DNA of 64,000 bases from Actinobacteria bacterium OV320 (GTDB lineage: Bacteria > Actinomycetota > Actinomycetes > Streptomycetales > Streptomycetaceae). The notes below the pieces were generated by a model that searched no databases, was not told the DNA's origin, and saw only the letters and a program-made list of their open reading frames with translations. Below, piece after piece: positions 21,992 through 35,074 of this stretch (the first letter of the stretch is position 1; every line of letters starts with the position of its first letter). The position numbers and the translations under genes are program-made. The DNA lies in assembly GCA_001298545.1 (NCBI GenBank), contig LJCX01000023.1, positions 310,001-374,000 on the forward strand, in the 5' to 3' direction.

Positions 21992-23278
21992 ATGAGCAAG
22001 ATCCTGATCCGTGGTGCGAAGGTGCTCGGCGGTGAGCCGCAGGACGTCCTGATCGACGGCGCGGTCATCGAGGCCGTCGGCGAGGGGCTGTCCGCCGAGG
22101 GCGCCGAGGTCGTCGAGGCCGCAGGCAAGGTGCTGCTGCCGGGCCTGGTCGACCTGCACACCCATCTGCGCGAGCCGGGCCGCGAGGACTCCGAGACGGT
22201 GCTCACCGGCACCCGCGCCGCCGCCTCCGGCGGCTACACCGCCGTGTTCGCCATGGCCAACACCTTCCCCGTGGCCGACACCGCCGGTGTGGTCGAGCAG
22301 GTCTACCGGCTCGGCCAGGAGCACGGCTACTGCGACGTGCAGCCGATCGGCGCGGTCACGGTCGGCCTGGAGGGCCGCAAGCTCGCCGAGCTGGGCGCCA
22401 TGCACGAGTCGGCGGCCGGCGTCACCGTCTTCTCCGACGACGGCAAGTGCGTCGACGACGCGGTGATCATGCGCCGGGCCCTGGAGTACGTGAAGGCCTT
22501 CGGCGGGGTCGTCGCCCAGCACGCGCAGGAGCCGCGGCTGACCGAGGGCGCCCAGATGAACGAGGGGGTCGTCTCCGCCGAGCTGGGGCTCGGGGGCTGG
22601 CCGGCGGTGGCCGAGGAGTCGATCATCGCCCGGGACGTCCTGCTCGCCGAGCACGTCGGCTCCCGGGTCCACATCTGCCACCTGTCCACCGCCGGGTCGG
22701 TCGAGATCGTCCGCTGGGCCAAGTCCCGCGGCATCGACGTGACCGCCGAGGTCACCCCGCACCACCTGCTGCTCACCGACGAACTGGTGCGCAGCTACAA
22801 CCCGGTCTACAAGGTGAACCCGCCGCTGCGCACCGAGCGGGACGTGCTCGCCCTGCGCGAGGCGCTCGCGGACGGCACCATCGACATCGTCGCCACCGAC
22901 CACGCCCCGCACCCGCACGAGGACAAGGACTGCGAGTGGGCCGCGGCCGCCATGGGCATGGTCGGCCTGGAGACCGCGCTGTCGGTGGTCCAGGAGACGA
23001 TGGTGGAGACGGGCCTGCTGGACTGGGCCGGGGTCGCGAGCCGGATGTCGTTCAAGCCCGCCCTGATCGGGCAGGCCAAGGGCCACGGGCGTCCCGTCTC
23101 GGCAGGTGAGCCCGCCAACCTCACGCTCGTCGACACGGAATACCGTGGGTCGGTGGACCCCGCGGGCTTCGCCTCGCGCAGCCGGAACACCCCGTACGAG
23201 GGGCGTGAGCTGCCGGGCCGTGTCACGCACACGTGGCTCCGGGGCAAGGCCACGCTCGTCGACGGGAAGCTCACGTGA
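21992..23278 (+). CDS. pyrC: Dihydroorotase
   Basis: This 428-residue type I dihydroorotase cyclises carbamoyl aspartate. Metal ligands are visible in GLVDLHTHLREPG, VVAQHAQEP, HICHLST and VATDHAPH. The ATG at 21992 has a GAGGAG ribosome site inside the end of pyrB; a longer open frame upstream is not real coding. The stop overlaps the start of the next gene. Confidence 0.97.
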   Translation: MSKILIRGAKVLGGEPQDVLIDGAVIEAVGEGLSAEGAEVVEAAGKVLLPGLVDLHTHLREPGREDSETVLTGTRAAASGGYTAVFAMANTFPVADTAGVVEQVYRLGQEHGYCDVQPIGAVTVGLEGRKLAELGAMHESAAGVTVFSDDGKCVDDAVIMRRALEYVKAFGGVVAQHAQEPRLTEGAQMNEGVVSAELGLGGWPAVAEESIIARDVLLAEHVGSRVHICHLSTAGSVEIVRWAKSRGIDVTAEVTPHHLLLTDELVRSYNPVYKVNPPLRTERDVLALREALADGTIDIVATDHAPHPHEDKDCEWAAAAMGMVGLETALSVVQETMVETGLLDWAGVASRMSFKPALIGQAKGHGRPVSAGEPANLTLVDTEYRGSVDPAGFASRSRNTPYEGRELPGRVTHTWLRGKATLVDGKLT

Positions 23279-23856
23279 CATCTGCTGCACTACTGCTCGC
23301 GGCCGAGAAGGAATCGGCCGAAGTGACCGACTGGGCCGCGCGGATCGGCTGGGTGGTCGGCCTCGGCCTCTTCGTCGCGCTCGTCTACTGGCTGATGCGC
23401 GAGGGCTGGAAGTGGCGCGGCACGCTCCAGGGCGACCTGCCCGAGCTCCTCACCGCGCCGGACGACCCCGGCCCGGTGAGACTGGGCATGAGCGGCCGCT
23501 ACCACGGCTCCACCACCGCCGGGCAGTGGCTGGACCGCATCGTGGCGCACGGCCTGGGCACCCGCAGCCGGGTCGAGCTCACCCTGACGGCCGCGGGACT
23601 GGACGTCGTACGCCCCGGGGCGACCGACTTCTTCGTCCCGGTCGCGGCACTGCGTGAGGCCCGGCTCGACAAGGGCATCGCCGGCAAGGTCCTCACCGAG
23701 GGCGGACTGCTGGTGGTGACCTGGGCACACGGCGACAAACTGCTCGACTCCGGCTTCCGCTCGGACCACGCGGCCGAGCACGGCGACTGGGTCGACGCCA
23801 TCAACTCCATGATCGACAAGACGGAAAACCCGACGGAAACGGAAGGCGCACGATGA
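23275..23856 (+). CDS. Small membrane protein inside the pyrimidine operon
   Basis: This 193-residue protein has one hydrophobic segment near the N-terminus (about residues 25-43, [18 protein letters not shown]), then a soluble domain of alternating beta-like strands that resembles a bacterial PH-like domain. No catalytic motif is seen. It overlaps pyrC by four bases at its GTG start and carA by four at its end, so it must be cotranslated with the pathway enzymes. Its retention between them suggests a role linked to pyrimidine synthesis or membrane placement of the enzymes, but this is inference. Confidence 0.75.
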   Translation: MTSAALLLAAEKESAEVTDWAARIGWVVGLGLFVALVYWLMREGWKWRGTLQGDLPELLTAPDDPGPVRLGMSGRYHGSTTAGQWLDRIVAHGLGTRSRVELTLTAAGLDVVRPGATDFFVPVAALREARLDKGIAGKVLTEGGLLVVTWAHGDKLLDSGFRSDHAAEHGDWVDAINSMIDKTENPTETEGAR

Positions 23857-24987
23857 CGACCTCCACCAGGGGAACCACCAAGGTTCCCGCCGTACTCGTC
23901 CTGGAGGACGGCCGGATCTTCCGCGGCCGTGCCTACGGGGCCGTGGGGGAGACCTTCGGCGAAGCGGTGTTCTCCACCGGCATGACCGGCTACCAGGAGA
24001 CCCTGACCGACCCGTCGTACGACCGCCAGATCGTCGTCGCGACCGCCCCGCAGATCGGCAACACCGGCTGGAACGACGAGGACGACGAGTCGGACCGCAT
24101 CTGGGTCTCCGGCTACGTCGTGCGCGACCCCGCGCGCGTGCCCTCCAACTGGCGCGCCAAGCGTTCCCTGGACGACGAGCTCGTCGCGCAGCACGTCGTC
24201 GGCATCTCCGGCATCGACACCCGCGCCCTCACCCGCCACCTCCGCGAGAGCGGCTCGATGCGCGCCGGCATCTTCTCCGGCGAGGCGGTCGGCTCTCGGG
24301 CCGAGCTCCTCGCGCGCGTGCAGGCCCAGCCGCAGATGAAGGGCGCGAGCCTCTACGAGGCGGTCACCACCAAGGAGGCCTACGTCGTCCCGGCGGTCGG
24401 TGAGAAGCGGTTCACCGTCGCCGCCATCGACCTCGGCATCAAGGGCATGACCCCGCACCGCATGGCCGAGCGCGGCATCGAGGTGCACGTGCTCCCGGCG
24501 ACGGCCTCGGCGGCGGAGGTGTACGCCGTCGACCCCGACGGCGTGTTCTTCTCCAACGGCCCGGGCGACCCGGCCACCGCCGACGGTCCGGTCGCGCTGA
24601 TGACCGAGGTGCTGCAGCGCAGGACGCCGTTGTTCGGCATCTGCTTCGGCAACCAGATCCTCGGCCGCGCCCTCGGCTTCGGCACCTACAAGCTGAAGTA
24701 CGGCCACCGCGGCATCAACCAGCCGGTCCAGGACCGTACGACCGGCAAGGTCGAGGTCACCGCGCACAACCACGGGTTCGCCGTGGACGCGCCGCTCGAC
24801 CGGGTCAGCGAGACGAAGTTCGGCCGCGCCGAGGTCTCGCACGTCTGCCTCAACGACGACGTCGTGGAGGGGCTCCAGCTGCTCGACCAGCCGGCCTTCT
24901 CCGTCCAGTACCACCCCGAAGCGGCAGCGGGCCCCCACGACGCCGCCTACCTGTTCGACCGCTTCGTATCCCTGATGGAGGGCCAGC

Positions 24988-24995
<8 letters not shown>
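23853..24995 (+). CDS. carA: Carbamoyl-phosphate synthase small (glutaminase) subunit
   Basis: This 380-residue subunit hydrolyses glutamine and passes ammonia to CarB. The class I glutaminase triad is present: the nucleophile Cys in [10 protein letters not shown] and the His/Glu pair in [11 protein letters not shown]. The N-terminal small-subunit domain shows [19 protein letters not shown]. It overlaps both neighbours (four bases upstream, eight with carB), a sign of tight coupling. Confidence 0.98.
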
Positions 24996-28296
<3,301 letters not shown>

Positions 28297-28302
28297 CAAC
28301 TC

Positions 28303-28330
28303 AGGGGGACACCGGAAACGGTGTCCCCCT
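28303..28330 (+). terminator. Hairpin with GAAA tetraloop between carB and pyrD
   Basis: A perfect 12-bp stem (28303-28314 with 28319-28330) closed by a GAAA tetraloop lies immediately after carB and is followed by CTTCAT. It could end or attenuate transcription inside the pyrimidine cluster, or protect the carB mRNA 3' end. Confidence 0.65.
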
Positions 28331-28372
28331 CTTCATGACACCTCTTCGCGAGGCTCCTTGGAGGACATGACC

Positions 28373-29479
28373 ATGTACAAGCAATTCTTCCGGCTGGTCT
28401 TCCAGCGGATGGACCCCGAGCGTGCGCACCACCTGGCCTTCCGCTGGATCCGGCTCGCCGTGCGGATCCCGGTGCTGCGCACGTTCGTCGCGGCCGCGCT
28501 GGCCCCCCGGTACGAGAACCTGCGCACCGAGGCCTTCGGGCTGCGCATGCACGGCCCCTTCGGACTCGCCGCCGGCTTCGACAAGAACGCCGTCGCGATC
28601 GACGGGATGTCGATGCTGGGCTTCGACCACGTCGAGATCGGCACGGTCACCGGTGAGCCGCAGCCCGGCAACCCCGCCCAGCGGCTGTTCCGGCTCGTGA
28701 AGGACCGGGGGCTCATCAACCGCATGGGCTTCAACAACGAGGGCTCGCTGGCCGTCGCCGCGCGCCTGGCCTCCCGTACGCCCGTCTTCAAGCCCGTGGT
28801 CGGCGTCAACATCGGCAAGACCAAGGTCGTACCGGAGGAGGAGGCCGTCGGCGACTACGTGAAGTCGACCGAGCGGCTCGCGCCGTACGCCGACTACCTG
28901 GTCGTCAACGTGTCCTCGCCGAACACCCCGGGGCTGCGCAACCTCCAGGCCACCGAGGCGCTACGGCCGCTGCTGAGCGCCGTCCGCGAGGCCGCCGACC
29001 GGGTGGTGACCGCGCGACGGGTCCCGCTGCTGGTCAAGATCGCCCCGGACCTGGCCGACGAGGACGTCGACGCGGTCGCCGACCTGGCCGTGGAACTCGG
29101 CCTGGACGGAATCATCGCCACGAACACCACCATCGCGCGCGAGGGTCTCGGGCTGACCTCCGACCCCTCGCTGGTCGAGGAGACCGGCGGACTGTCCGGG
29201 GCGCCCCTCAAGGCACGCTCCCTGGAGGTGCTGCGCCGCCTCTACGCGCGCGTGGGCGACCGCGTCACCCTGGTGGGCGTCGGCGGCGTGGAGGACGCCG
29301 AGGACGCCTGGCAGCGCATCCTGGCCGGTGCCACGCTGGTCCAGGGGTACAGCGCCTTCATCTACGAGGGGCCCTTCTGGGGCCGTGCGATCCACAAGGG
29401 CCTGGCCGCCCGCCTGCGGACGAGCCCCTACGCCACTCTCGCCGACGCGGTCGGCGCCGACGTGAGGAAGACGGCATGA
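28373..29479 (+). CDS. pyrD: Dihydroorotate dehydrogenase (quinone), class 2
   Basis: This 368-residue membrane-associated flavoprotein oxidises dihydroorotate and reduces quinone. The N-terminal [23 protein letters not shown] extension is the class 2 membrane-binding helix. The FMN core follows, with catalytic-serine region [14 protein letters not shown] and IIATNTT. I chose the ATG at 28373 because GGAGG at 28360-28364 is properly spaced for it. An ATG at 28367 and a TTG at 28358 lie too close to that site. Confidence 0.96.
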   Translation: MYKQFFRLVFQRMDPERAHHLAFRWIRLAVRIPVLRTFVAAALAPRYENLRTEAFGLRMHGPFGLAAGFDKNAVAIDGMSMLGFDHVEIGTVTGEPQPGNPAQRLFRLVKDRGLINRMGFNNEGSLAVAARLASRTPVFKPVVGVNIGKTKVVPEEEAVGDYVKSTERLAPYADYLVVNVSSPNTPGLRNLQATEALRPLLSAVREAADRVVTARRVPLLVKIAPDLADEDVDAVADLAVELGLDGIIATNTTIAREGLGLTSDPSLVEETGGLSGAPLKARSLEVLRRLYARVGDRVTLVGVGGVEDAEDAWQRILAGATLVQGYSAFIYEGPFWGRAIHKGLAARLRTSPYATLADAVGADVRKTA

Positions 29480-30318
29480 CCCTGGAGCCCTTCGGCGCGC
29501 GGCTGCGCCGGGCCATGGACGAGCGTGGCCCGCTCTGCGTCGGCATCGACCCGCACGCCTCCCTGCTCGCCGAGTGGGGCCTGAACGACGATGTCGCCGG
29601 CCTGGAGCGGTTCAGCCGCACGGTCGTCGAGGCGACGGCCGACCGGGTCGCCCTGCTGAAGCCGCAGAGCGCCTTCTTCGAGCGGTTCGGCTCGCGCGGC
29701 GTCGCCGTCCTGGAGAAGACGGTGCAGGAGGCCCGGGCGGCCGGCGCCCTGGTCGTGATGGACGCCAAGCGCGGTGACATCGGCTCGACCATGGCCGCGT
29801 ACGCCGAGTCCTTCCTGCACAAGGACGCCCCGCTGTTCTCCGACGCCCTCACCGTGTCGCCGTACCTCGGTTACGGATCCCTCTCCCCGGCGGTGGCGTC
29901 GGCGCGCGAGAGCGGCGCCGGGCTGTTCGTGCTGGCGCTGACCTCGAACCCGGAGGGCGGCGAGGTCCAGCACGCGGTGCGGGCCGACGGACGGGACGTG
30001 GGCGCGACGATGCTGGCGCACCTGGCCGCGGAGAACGCGGGGGAGGAGCCGCTGGGCTCCTTCGGGGCGGTCGTCGGCGCCACCCTGGGCGACCTCTCGA
30101 CGTACGACCTCGACATCAACGGTCCGCTCCTCGCGCCCGGCGTCGGCGCTCAGGGGGCGACCCCGGCCGACCTTCCGCGGGTCTTCGGGTCCGCGGTGCG
30201 CAATGTCGTACCGAACGTGAGTCGGGGTGTGTTGCGTCACGGTCCCGATCTCGTCGCTCTGCGTGACGCGGTGGAGCGATTCGCGCGAGAGGTCAGGGCC
30301 GCCGTGGACGCCGCCTGA
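29476..30318 (+). CDS. pyrF: Orotidine 5'-phosphate decarboxylase
   Basis: This 280-residue enzyme forms UMP, the last step of the pathway encoded here. The catalytic Lys/Asp array is in [13 protein letters not shown], and the length and divergence match the long (type 2) actinobacterial form rather than the 230-residue E. coli type. Its ATG overlaps the pyrD stop by four bases. It is the final gene of the pyrimidine cluster. Confidence 0.95.
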   Translation: MTLEPFGARLRRAMDERGPLCVGIDPHASLLAEWGLNDDVAGLERFSRTVVEATADRVALLKPQSAFFERFGSRGVAVLEKTVQEARAAGALVVMDAKRGDIGSTMAAYAESFLHKDAPLFSDALTVSPYLGYGSLSPAVASARESGAGLFVLALTSNPEGGEVQHAVRADGRDVGATMLAHLAAENAGEEPLGSFGAVVGATLGDLSTYDLDINGPLLAPGVGAQGATPADLPRVFGSAVRNVVPNVSRGVLRHGPDLVALRDAVERFAREVRAAVDAA

Positions 30319-30327
30319 CCGGCCTCG

Positions 30328-30357
30328 GCCGCCCGACCGGGGGCTCGGTCGGGCGGC
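30328..30357 (+). terminator. Terminator hairpin after pyrF
   Basis: An 11-bp GC stem (30328-30338 with 30347-30357) around an eight-base loop begins ten bases after the pyrF stop. It ends the pyrimidine operon. The rest of the 279-base gap carries the putative sIHF promoter. Confidence 0.7.
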
Positions 30358-30457
30358 TCGGGGGCGACTTGAGTCTGGATACATCCTCAAATCCGGGGCA
30401 CTATGTCTTAAATGTCCGGCCTGGCGGAGGCTGACCAGGACTTTTCCTTGGTTCTCG

Positions 30458-30486
30458 CTGACTCTGGCGGAGTTGGCCGCTAGTCT
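30458..30486 (+). promoter_or_regulatory. Candidate vegetative promoter of sIHF
   Basis: CTGACT (30458-30463) and TAGTCT (30481-30486) are separated by 17 bases, a good match to HrdB-type -35 and -10 boxes. Transcription would start near 30493 and leave a leader of roughly 105 nt before the sIHF start codon. Confidence 0.5.
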
Positions 30487-30597
30487 CCGACGGAGAGTGA
30501 ACGGGCAGCGCGTGTTGCTCGTAACTCACCAGGTGTGGGGCGACTAGGTTCCTCACCGGTCCGTATCCGACAGTTCGACATCCGAGGTGACGTAGGC

Positions 30598-30921
30598 GTG
30601 GCTCTTCCGCCCCTTACCCCCGAACAGCGCGCAGCCGCGCTCGAAAAGGCCGCCGCGGCTCGCCGGGAGCGGGCCGAGGTCAAGAATCGACTCAAGCACT
30701 CCGGCGCCTCGCTTCACGAGGTCATCAAGCAGGGTCAGGAAAACGACGTCATCGGCAAGATGAAGGTCTCTGCCCTTCTGGAGTCGCTCCCGGGCGTGGG
30801 CAAGGTCCGCGCCAAGCAGATCATGGAGCGACTCGGCATCTCCGAGAGCCGCCGCGTGCGCGGCCTCGGTTCCAACCAGATCGCGTCCCTGGAGCGTGAG
30901 TTCGGCAGCACCGGCTCCTGA
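30598..30921 (+). CDS. sihf: Streptomyces integration host factor-like nucleoid protein sIHF
   Basis: This 107-residue nucleoid protein binds duplex DNA without much sequence preference and influences topology, condensation and sporulation in Streptomyces. The sequence from ALPPLTPEQRAAALEKA to REFGSTGS is, from memory, virtually identical to the S. coelicolor protein. It has a long N-terminal basic helix and a C-terminal helix-two-turns-helix region with SLPGVGKVRAKQIMERLGI. The GTG at 30598 gives exactly the known length; an open frame reaching back to 30535 is not supported by homology. Confidence 0.96.
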   Translation: MALPPLTPEQRAAALEKAAAARRERAEVKNRLKHSGASLHEVIKQGQENDVIGKMKVSALLESLPGVGKVRAKQIMERLGISESRRVRGLGSNQIASLEREFGSTGS

Positions 30922-30981
30922 TTCCCGGGTGCCGCGGGGAGGGAGTCCCGGGCACTCCGGGATTGCTGGAATAATCGCTGC

Positions 30982-31575
30982 ATGGCAGTAAAACTCCGGG
31001 GGACGACCCCCGAAACCCCGGACGCACGTCCGCGGCTGACCGTGCTCTCCGGCCCCTCCGGGGTCGGCAAGAGCACGGTCGTCGCTCATATGCGCAAGGA
31101 ACACCCCGAGGCCTGGCTCTCGGTGTCGGCGACGACCCGCAGGCCGCGGCCCGGCGAGAAGCACGGAGTCCACTACTTCTTCGTCACCGACGAGGAGATG
31201 GACAAGCTGATCGCCAACGGCGAGCTGCTGGAGTGGGCCGAGTTCGCGGGCAACCGCTACGGCACTCCGCGCGCCGCCGTGCTGGAGCGCCTGGAGTCGG
31301 GCGAGCCGGTTCTCCTGGAGATCGACCTCCAGGGTGCCCGGCAGGTCCGCGAGTCCATGCCCGAGGCCCAACTGGTGTTCCTGGCCCCTCCCTCCTGGGG
31401 GGAACTGGTGCGCAGGCTCACCGGGCGGGGCACCGAACCGCCCGAGGTGATCGAGCGCCGCCTGGCGGCGGCGAAGATCGAACTGGCGGCCGAGCCGGAG
31501 TTCGACGTGACCCTGGTCAACACCTCCGTCGAGGACGTCGCGCGTGAGCTGCTAGCCTTGGTCGATGTTGTGTGA
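30982..31575 (+). CDS. gmk: Guanylate kinase
   Basis: This 197-residue kinase converts GMP to GDP with ATP. The P-loop is [12 protein letters not shown] and the GMP-binding block [21 protein letters not shown] follows, then [13 protein letters not shown]. The start has no ribosome site; AATAAT at 30970-30975 ends six bases before the ATG, so the transcript may be leaderless. It lies between sIHF and rpoZ, a conserved grouping that links nucleotide pools with RNA polymerase omega. Confidence 0.96.
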   Translation: MAVKLRGTTPETPDARPRLTVLSGPSGVGKSTVVAHMRKEHPEAWLSVSATTRRPRPGEKHGVHYFFVTDEEMDKLIANGELLEWAEFAGNRYGTPRAAVLERLESGEPVLLEIDLQGARQVRESMPEAQLVFLAPPSWGELVRRLTGRGTEPPEVIERRLAAAKIELAAEPEFDVTLVNTSVEDVARELLALVDVV

Positions 31576-31627
31576 TTACGAGCCTGTGATCACGACCGGT
31601 CTTTTCCCATCCATCGGAAGGTAGAGC

Positions 31628-31900
31628 GTGTCCTCTTCCATCTCCGCGCCCGAGGGCATCATCAACCCGCCGATCGACGAGCTCCTCGAGGCCACCGACT
31701 CGAAGTACAGCCTCGTGATCTACGCGGCCAAGCGGGCCCGCCAGATCAACGCGTACTACTCGCAGCTCGGCGAGGGCCTCCTCGAGTACGTCGGTCCGCT
31801 CGTGGACACCCACGTCCACGAGAAGCCGCTCTCGATCGCCCTCCGCGAGATCAACGCCGGTCTGCTGACGTCCGAGGCCGTAGAGGGCCCCGCTCAGTAG
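31628..31900 (+). CDS. rpoZ: RNA polymerase omega subunit
   Basis: This 90-residue subunit assists assembly of beta-prime into RNA polymerase and affects ppGpp response in other bacteria. It has the family core [30 protein letters not shown] and the C-terminal [13 protein letters not shown]. The GTG start has a GGAAGG ribosome site seven bases upstream. A strong hairpin follows. Confidence 0.97.
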   Translation: MSSSISAPEGIINPPIDELLEATDSKYSLVIYAAKRARQINAYYSQLGEGLLEYVGPLVDTHVHEKPLSIALREINAGLLTSEAVEGPAQ

Positions 31901-31925
31901 TATTTTCGGCTCACAGTGGGTTTTT

Positions 31926-31960
31926 CCACAGGCCCGGCAGCACGGCTGCCGGGCCTGTGG
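31926..31960 (+). terminator. Hairpin between rpoZ and coaBC
   Basis: A perfect 16-bp stem (31926-31941 with 31945-31960) with a three-base loop follows rpoZ by 25 bases. It is preceded by TTTTT and has no trailing T-tract, so terminator function for the plus strand is likely but not certain. Confidence 0.65.
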
Positions 31961-32022
31961 TGTCTGATGGACTCGTACGCCGGGAGCCGCGGCGTACGTT
32001 TTCCGAGGTCCGGGGAGAGACG

Positions 32023-33225
32023 GTGGACAAGCCGAAGGTCGTTCTGGGTGTCAGTGGGGGCATCGCCGCCTACAAGGCCTGTGAGCTGCTGCGCAGACTG
32101 ACCGAGTCGGGCCATGACGTCCGGGTGGTGCCCACCGCCTCCGCGCTGCACTTCGTCGGCGCCGCCACCTGGTCCGCCCTCTCCGGCCACCCCGTCTCCA
32201 CGGAGGTCTGGGACGACGTCCACGAGGTTCCGCACGTCCGCATCGGCCAGCAGGCCGACCTGGTGGTCGTCGCCCCGGCCACCGCGGACATGCTCGCCAA
32301 GGCCGCCCACGGTCTCGCCGACGACCTCCTCACCAACACCCTCCTGACGGCCCGCTGTCCGGTCGTCTTCGCCCCCGCGATGCACACCGAGATGTGGGAG
32401 CACCCGGCCACCCAGGAGAACGTGGCGACACTGCGCCGCCGGGGCGCCGTCGTGATCGAGCCGGCCGTCGGCCGGCTCACCGGCGTCGACACCGGCAAGG
32501 GGCGGCTGCCCGACCCGGCCGAGATCTTCGAGGTCTGCCGCCGGGTCCTGGCCAGGGGAGTGCGCGAACCCGACCTCGCCGGCCGGCATGTCGTGGTCAG
32601 CGCCGGCGGCACCCGCGAGCCTCTCGACCCGGTCCGCTTCCTCGGCAACCGCTCCTCAGGCAAGCAGGGCTACGCCCTCGCCCGCACCGCCGCCGCCCGT
32701 GGCGCCCGCGTCACGCTGATCGCGGCGAACACCGGCCTGCCCGACCCGGCCGGGGTCGACGTCGTCCAGGTCGGCACGGCCGTGCAACTGCGTGAGGCGG
32801 TCCTGAAGGCGGCCGCGGACGCCGACGCGGTCGTCATGGCGGCCGCCGTGGCCGATTTCCGGCCGGAGACATACGCGACCGGAAAGATCAAGAAGCAGGA
32901 CGGCCGGGAACCGGACCCCATCGTTCTCGTGCGGAATCCGGACATCCTCGCGGAGGTCTCCGCCGACCGGGCGCGCTCCAACCAGGTGGTTGTTGGCTTC
33001 GCGGCCGAGACCGACGACGTCCTGGCCAACGGGCGGTCGAAGCTCCGGCGCAAGGGCTGCGATCTGCTGGTGGTGAACGAGGTGGGGGAGCGCAAGACCT
33101 TCGGCTCCGAGGAGAACGAAGCGGTCGTGCTGGGCGCCGACGGCAGCGAAACTCCCGTGCCGTACGGGCCCAAGGAGGCCCTGGCCGAAACTGTGTGGGA
33201 CCTGGTGACGCGGCGCCTGGCCTGA
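32023..33225 (+). CDS. coaBC: Bifunctional phosphopantothenoylcysteine decarboxylase / phosphopantothenate-cysteine ligase
   Basis: This 400-residue fusion performs two successive steps of coenzyme A synthesis. The CoaC flavodoxin-like half (about 1-180) has [15 protein letters not shown], the catalytic His region [25 protein letters not shown] and [11 protein letters not shown]. The CoaB half has [31 protein letters not shown] and the [14 protein letters not shown] and KIKK segments. His instead of Asn in the PAMHTEMW motif is, as I recall, normal in actinobacteria. The GTG at 32023 has GGGGAGAG upstream, so a longer frame from 31957 is not used. Confidence 0.96.
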   Translation: MDKPKVVLGVSGGIAAYKACELLRRLTESGHDVRVVPTASALHFVGAATWSALSGHPVSTEVWDDVHEVPHVRIGQQADLVVVAPATADMLAKAAHGLADDLLTNTLLTARCPVVFAPAMHTEMWEHPATQENVATLRRRGAVVIEPAVGRLTGVDTGKGRLPDPAEIFEVCRRVLARGVREPDLAGRHVVVSAGGTREPLDPVRFLGNRSSGKQGYALARTAAARGARVTLIAANTGLPDPAGVDVVQVGTAVQLREAVLKAAADADAVVMAAAVADFRPETYATGKIKKQDGREPDPIVLVRNPDILAEVSADRARSNQVVVGFAAETDDVLANGRSKLRRKGCDLLVVNEVGERKTFGSEENEAVVLGADGSETPVPYGPKEALAETVWDLVTRRLA

Positions 33226-33466
33226 CGGTTTGATGCGCTTCCCCGTCGTCCTCCCGCTCGGTCGATTCGGGTGTGGCGCCCCTGGCCAACGGTGCTCGGC
33301 ATTCGGCAGAATGCCCGTGCCGCAGGTCACAGCGCTTCCCGAGAGGCGAGACGGGTGGCCCGGTGGAGGGGCACGACCGATAAACTGTTCTCGGACGACG
33401 CCGGGCGCAGCTCCTGTCGCGTCCGCCAATGATCAGCCAGCAGCCGCTGCAACCCCAGGGAGCGTT

Positions 33467-34675
33467 GTGTCCCGTCGCCTGTTCACCTCGGAGTCTGTGA
33501 CCGAGGGTCACCCCGACAAGATCGCTGACCAGATCAGCGACACCATTCTCGATGCCCTGCTGCGCGAGGACCCGGCCTCCCGGGTCGCCGTGGAGACCTT
33601 GATCACGACCGGTCTGGTGCATGTGGCCGGCGAGGTCACGACCAAGGCCTACGCGCCGATCCCCCAGCTCGTACGCGACAAGATCCTCGAGATCGGCTAC
33701 GACTCCTCGAAGAAGGGCTTCGACGGCGCCTCCTGCGGTGTCTCGGTGTCCATCGGCGCGCAGTCCCCGGACATCGCCCAGGGTGTCGACACGGCGTACG
33801 AGAACCGCGTCGAGGGCGACGAGGACGAGCTGGACCGCCAGGGCGCAGGCGACCAGGGCCTGATGTTCGGCTACGCGTCGGACGAGACGCCGACCCTGAT
33901 GCCGCTGCCGATCTTCCTGGCGCACCGGCTGTCGAAGCGTCTGTCGGACGTCCGCAAGAACGGGACCATCCCCTACCTGCGTCCCGACGGCAAGACCCAG
34001 GTCACCATCGAGTACGACGGCGACAAGGCCCTGCGTCTCGACACGGTCGTCGTCTCCTCGCAGCACGCGAGCGACATCGACCTGGACTCCCTGCTGGCCC
34101 CGGACATCCGCGAGTTCGTGGTGGAGCCGGAGCTGAAGGCGCTCCTGGACGAGGGCATCAAGCTCGACACCGAGAACTACCGCCTGCTGGTCAACCCGAC
34201 CGGCCGCTTCGAGATCGGCGGCCCGATGGGCGACGCCGGCCTCACCGGTCGCAAGATCATCATCGACACCTACGGCGGCTTCGCCCGGCACGGTGGCGGC
34301 GCCTTCTCGGGCAAGGACCCGTCGAAGGTCGACCGCTCCGCGGCGTACGCGATGCGCTGGGTCGCGAAGAACGTGGTGGCCGCGGGTCTCGCCGCGCGCT
34401 GCGAGGTCCAGGTCGCCTACGCGATCGGCAAGGCCGAGCCGGTCGGTCTCTTCGTGGAGACCTTCGGCACCGCCAAGGTCGACGCTGAGAAGATCGAGAA
34501 GGCCATCGACGAGGTCTTCGACCTCCGCCCGGCCGCGATCATCCGCGACCTCGACCTGCTGCGTCCGATCTACGCCCAGACCGCCGCGTACGGCCACTTC
34601 GGCCGTGAGCTGCCCGACTTCACGTGGGAGCGCACGGACCGCGTGGACGCGCTGCGCAAGGCCGCGGGACTGTAG
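33467..34675 (+). CDS. metK: S-adenosylmethionine synthetase
   Basis: This 402-residue enzyme makes SAM from methionine and ATP. Signature motifs are [18 protein letters not shown] at the start, [12 protein letters not shown] and [23 protein letters not shown] is a growth and antibiotic-production signal in Streptomyces. The GTG at 33467 begins the family homology; the frame stays open upstream but is not coding. The 241-base leader has a possible -10 box TAAACT at 33381-33386 and no recognisable SAM riboswitch core. Confidence 0.98.
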   Translation: MSRRLFTSESVTEGHPDKIADQISDTILDALLREDPASRVAVETLITTGLVHVAGEVTTKAYAPIPQLVRDKILEIGYDSSKKGFDGASCGVSVSIGAQSPDIAQGVDTAYENRVEGDEDELDRQGAGDQGLMFGYASDETPTLMPLPIFLAHRLSKRLSDVRKNGTIPYLRPDGKTQVTIEYDGDKALRLDTVVVSSQHASDIDLDSLLAPDIREFVVEPELKALLDEGIKLDTENYRLLVNPTGRFEIGGPMGDAGLTGRKIIIDTYGGFARHGGGAFSGKDPSKVDRSAAYAMRWVAKNVVAAGLAARCEVQVAYAIGKAEPVGLFVETFGTAKVDAEKIEKAIDEVFDLRPAAIIRDLDLLRPIYAQTAAYGHFGRELPDFTWERTDRVDALRKAAGL

Positions 34676-34697
34676 GTCCTCCCCGGCACGACGCGTG

Positions 34698-34725
34698 GGC
34701 CCGGCCTCCTCAGGGAGGCCGGGCC
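34698..34725 (+). terminator. Terminator hairpin after metK
   Basis: A perfect 12-bp stem (34698-34709 with 34714-34725) with a TCAG loop sits 23 bases after the metK stop. Confidence 0.75.
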
Positions 34726-34778
34726 TCGGCGTTTCGCGGGTCACCGCCGCGGGTGGCCGGTCCGCTCGACGATCTCCG

Positions 34779-34829
34779 CCAGGCCAGGCCAGGCCAGGCA
34801 GGCTGGGCAGGCCGGGCAGGCCGGGCACG
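34779..34829. repeat. Simple GGCCA/GGCAGGC tandem repeat
   Basis: The plus strand carries consecutive CAGGC and CCGGGCAGG units (four CCAGG copies, then GGCAGG copies). It is a short, slippage-prone repeat in the metK-priA gap. Confidence 0.7.
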
Positions 34830-35074
34830 GCGAGCCCGGGGTTCAGCGCGGCGACCACCGCCGAAGTCAGCGGACGGGAGGCGAGGACCTGCCGGACGGC
34901 CTCCGGACCGACCGGGACCTCGTAGTGGTCCTCCGCCCACCGCCGGAAGGCATGCGGCGAGCGGTCGGCGAGTCCTGAACGCCCATGTGCCCGTCCGACC
35001 GCCTGCGGCGCCGGACGGGGAACAGAGCTTCGGCGGAAGGACCGTTGTCAGTGGCGTTTGGTAAAAATGCAAGC

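Larger units (their letters stand above)
34676..35074. other. metK-priA intergenic region with possible gene relic
   Basis: Beyond the metK terminator this 399-base stretch has no intact gene. On the minus strand, roughly 34830-34975, one frame reads SPHAFRRWAEDHYEVP and then a plausible helical stretch ending VVAALNPG. This looks like the tail of a degraded protein, but it has no start of its own and no recognised family. It runs into a Gly/Leu/Pro-coding simple repeat. I call it a possible relic only. Confidence 0.35.

Noticed and set aside
28358..28372. Earlier pyrD starts at TTG 28358 or ATG 28367
   Set aside because: The ribosome site GGAGG at 28360-28364 is only correctly spaced for ATG 28373, where family homology begins.
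33226..33466. SAM riboswitch upstream of metK
   Set aside because: I looked for the conserved cores of SAM-I, SAM-II and SAM-IV classes and found none that I could defend.
34985..35074. Longer priA starting at ATG 34985
   Set aside because: The extra 30 residues show no family similarity and the region overlaps low-complexity intergenic sequence; GTG 35075 fits the known N-terminus.
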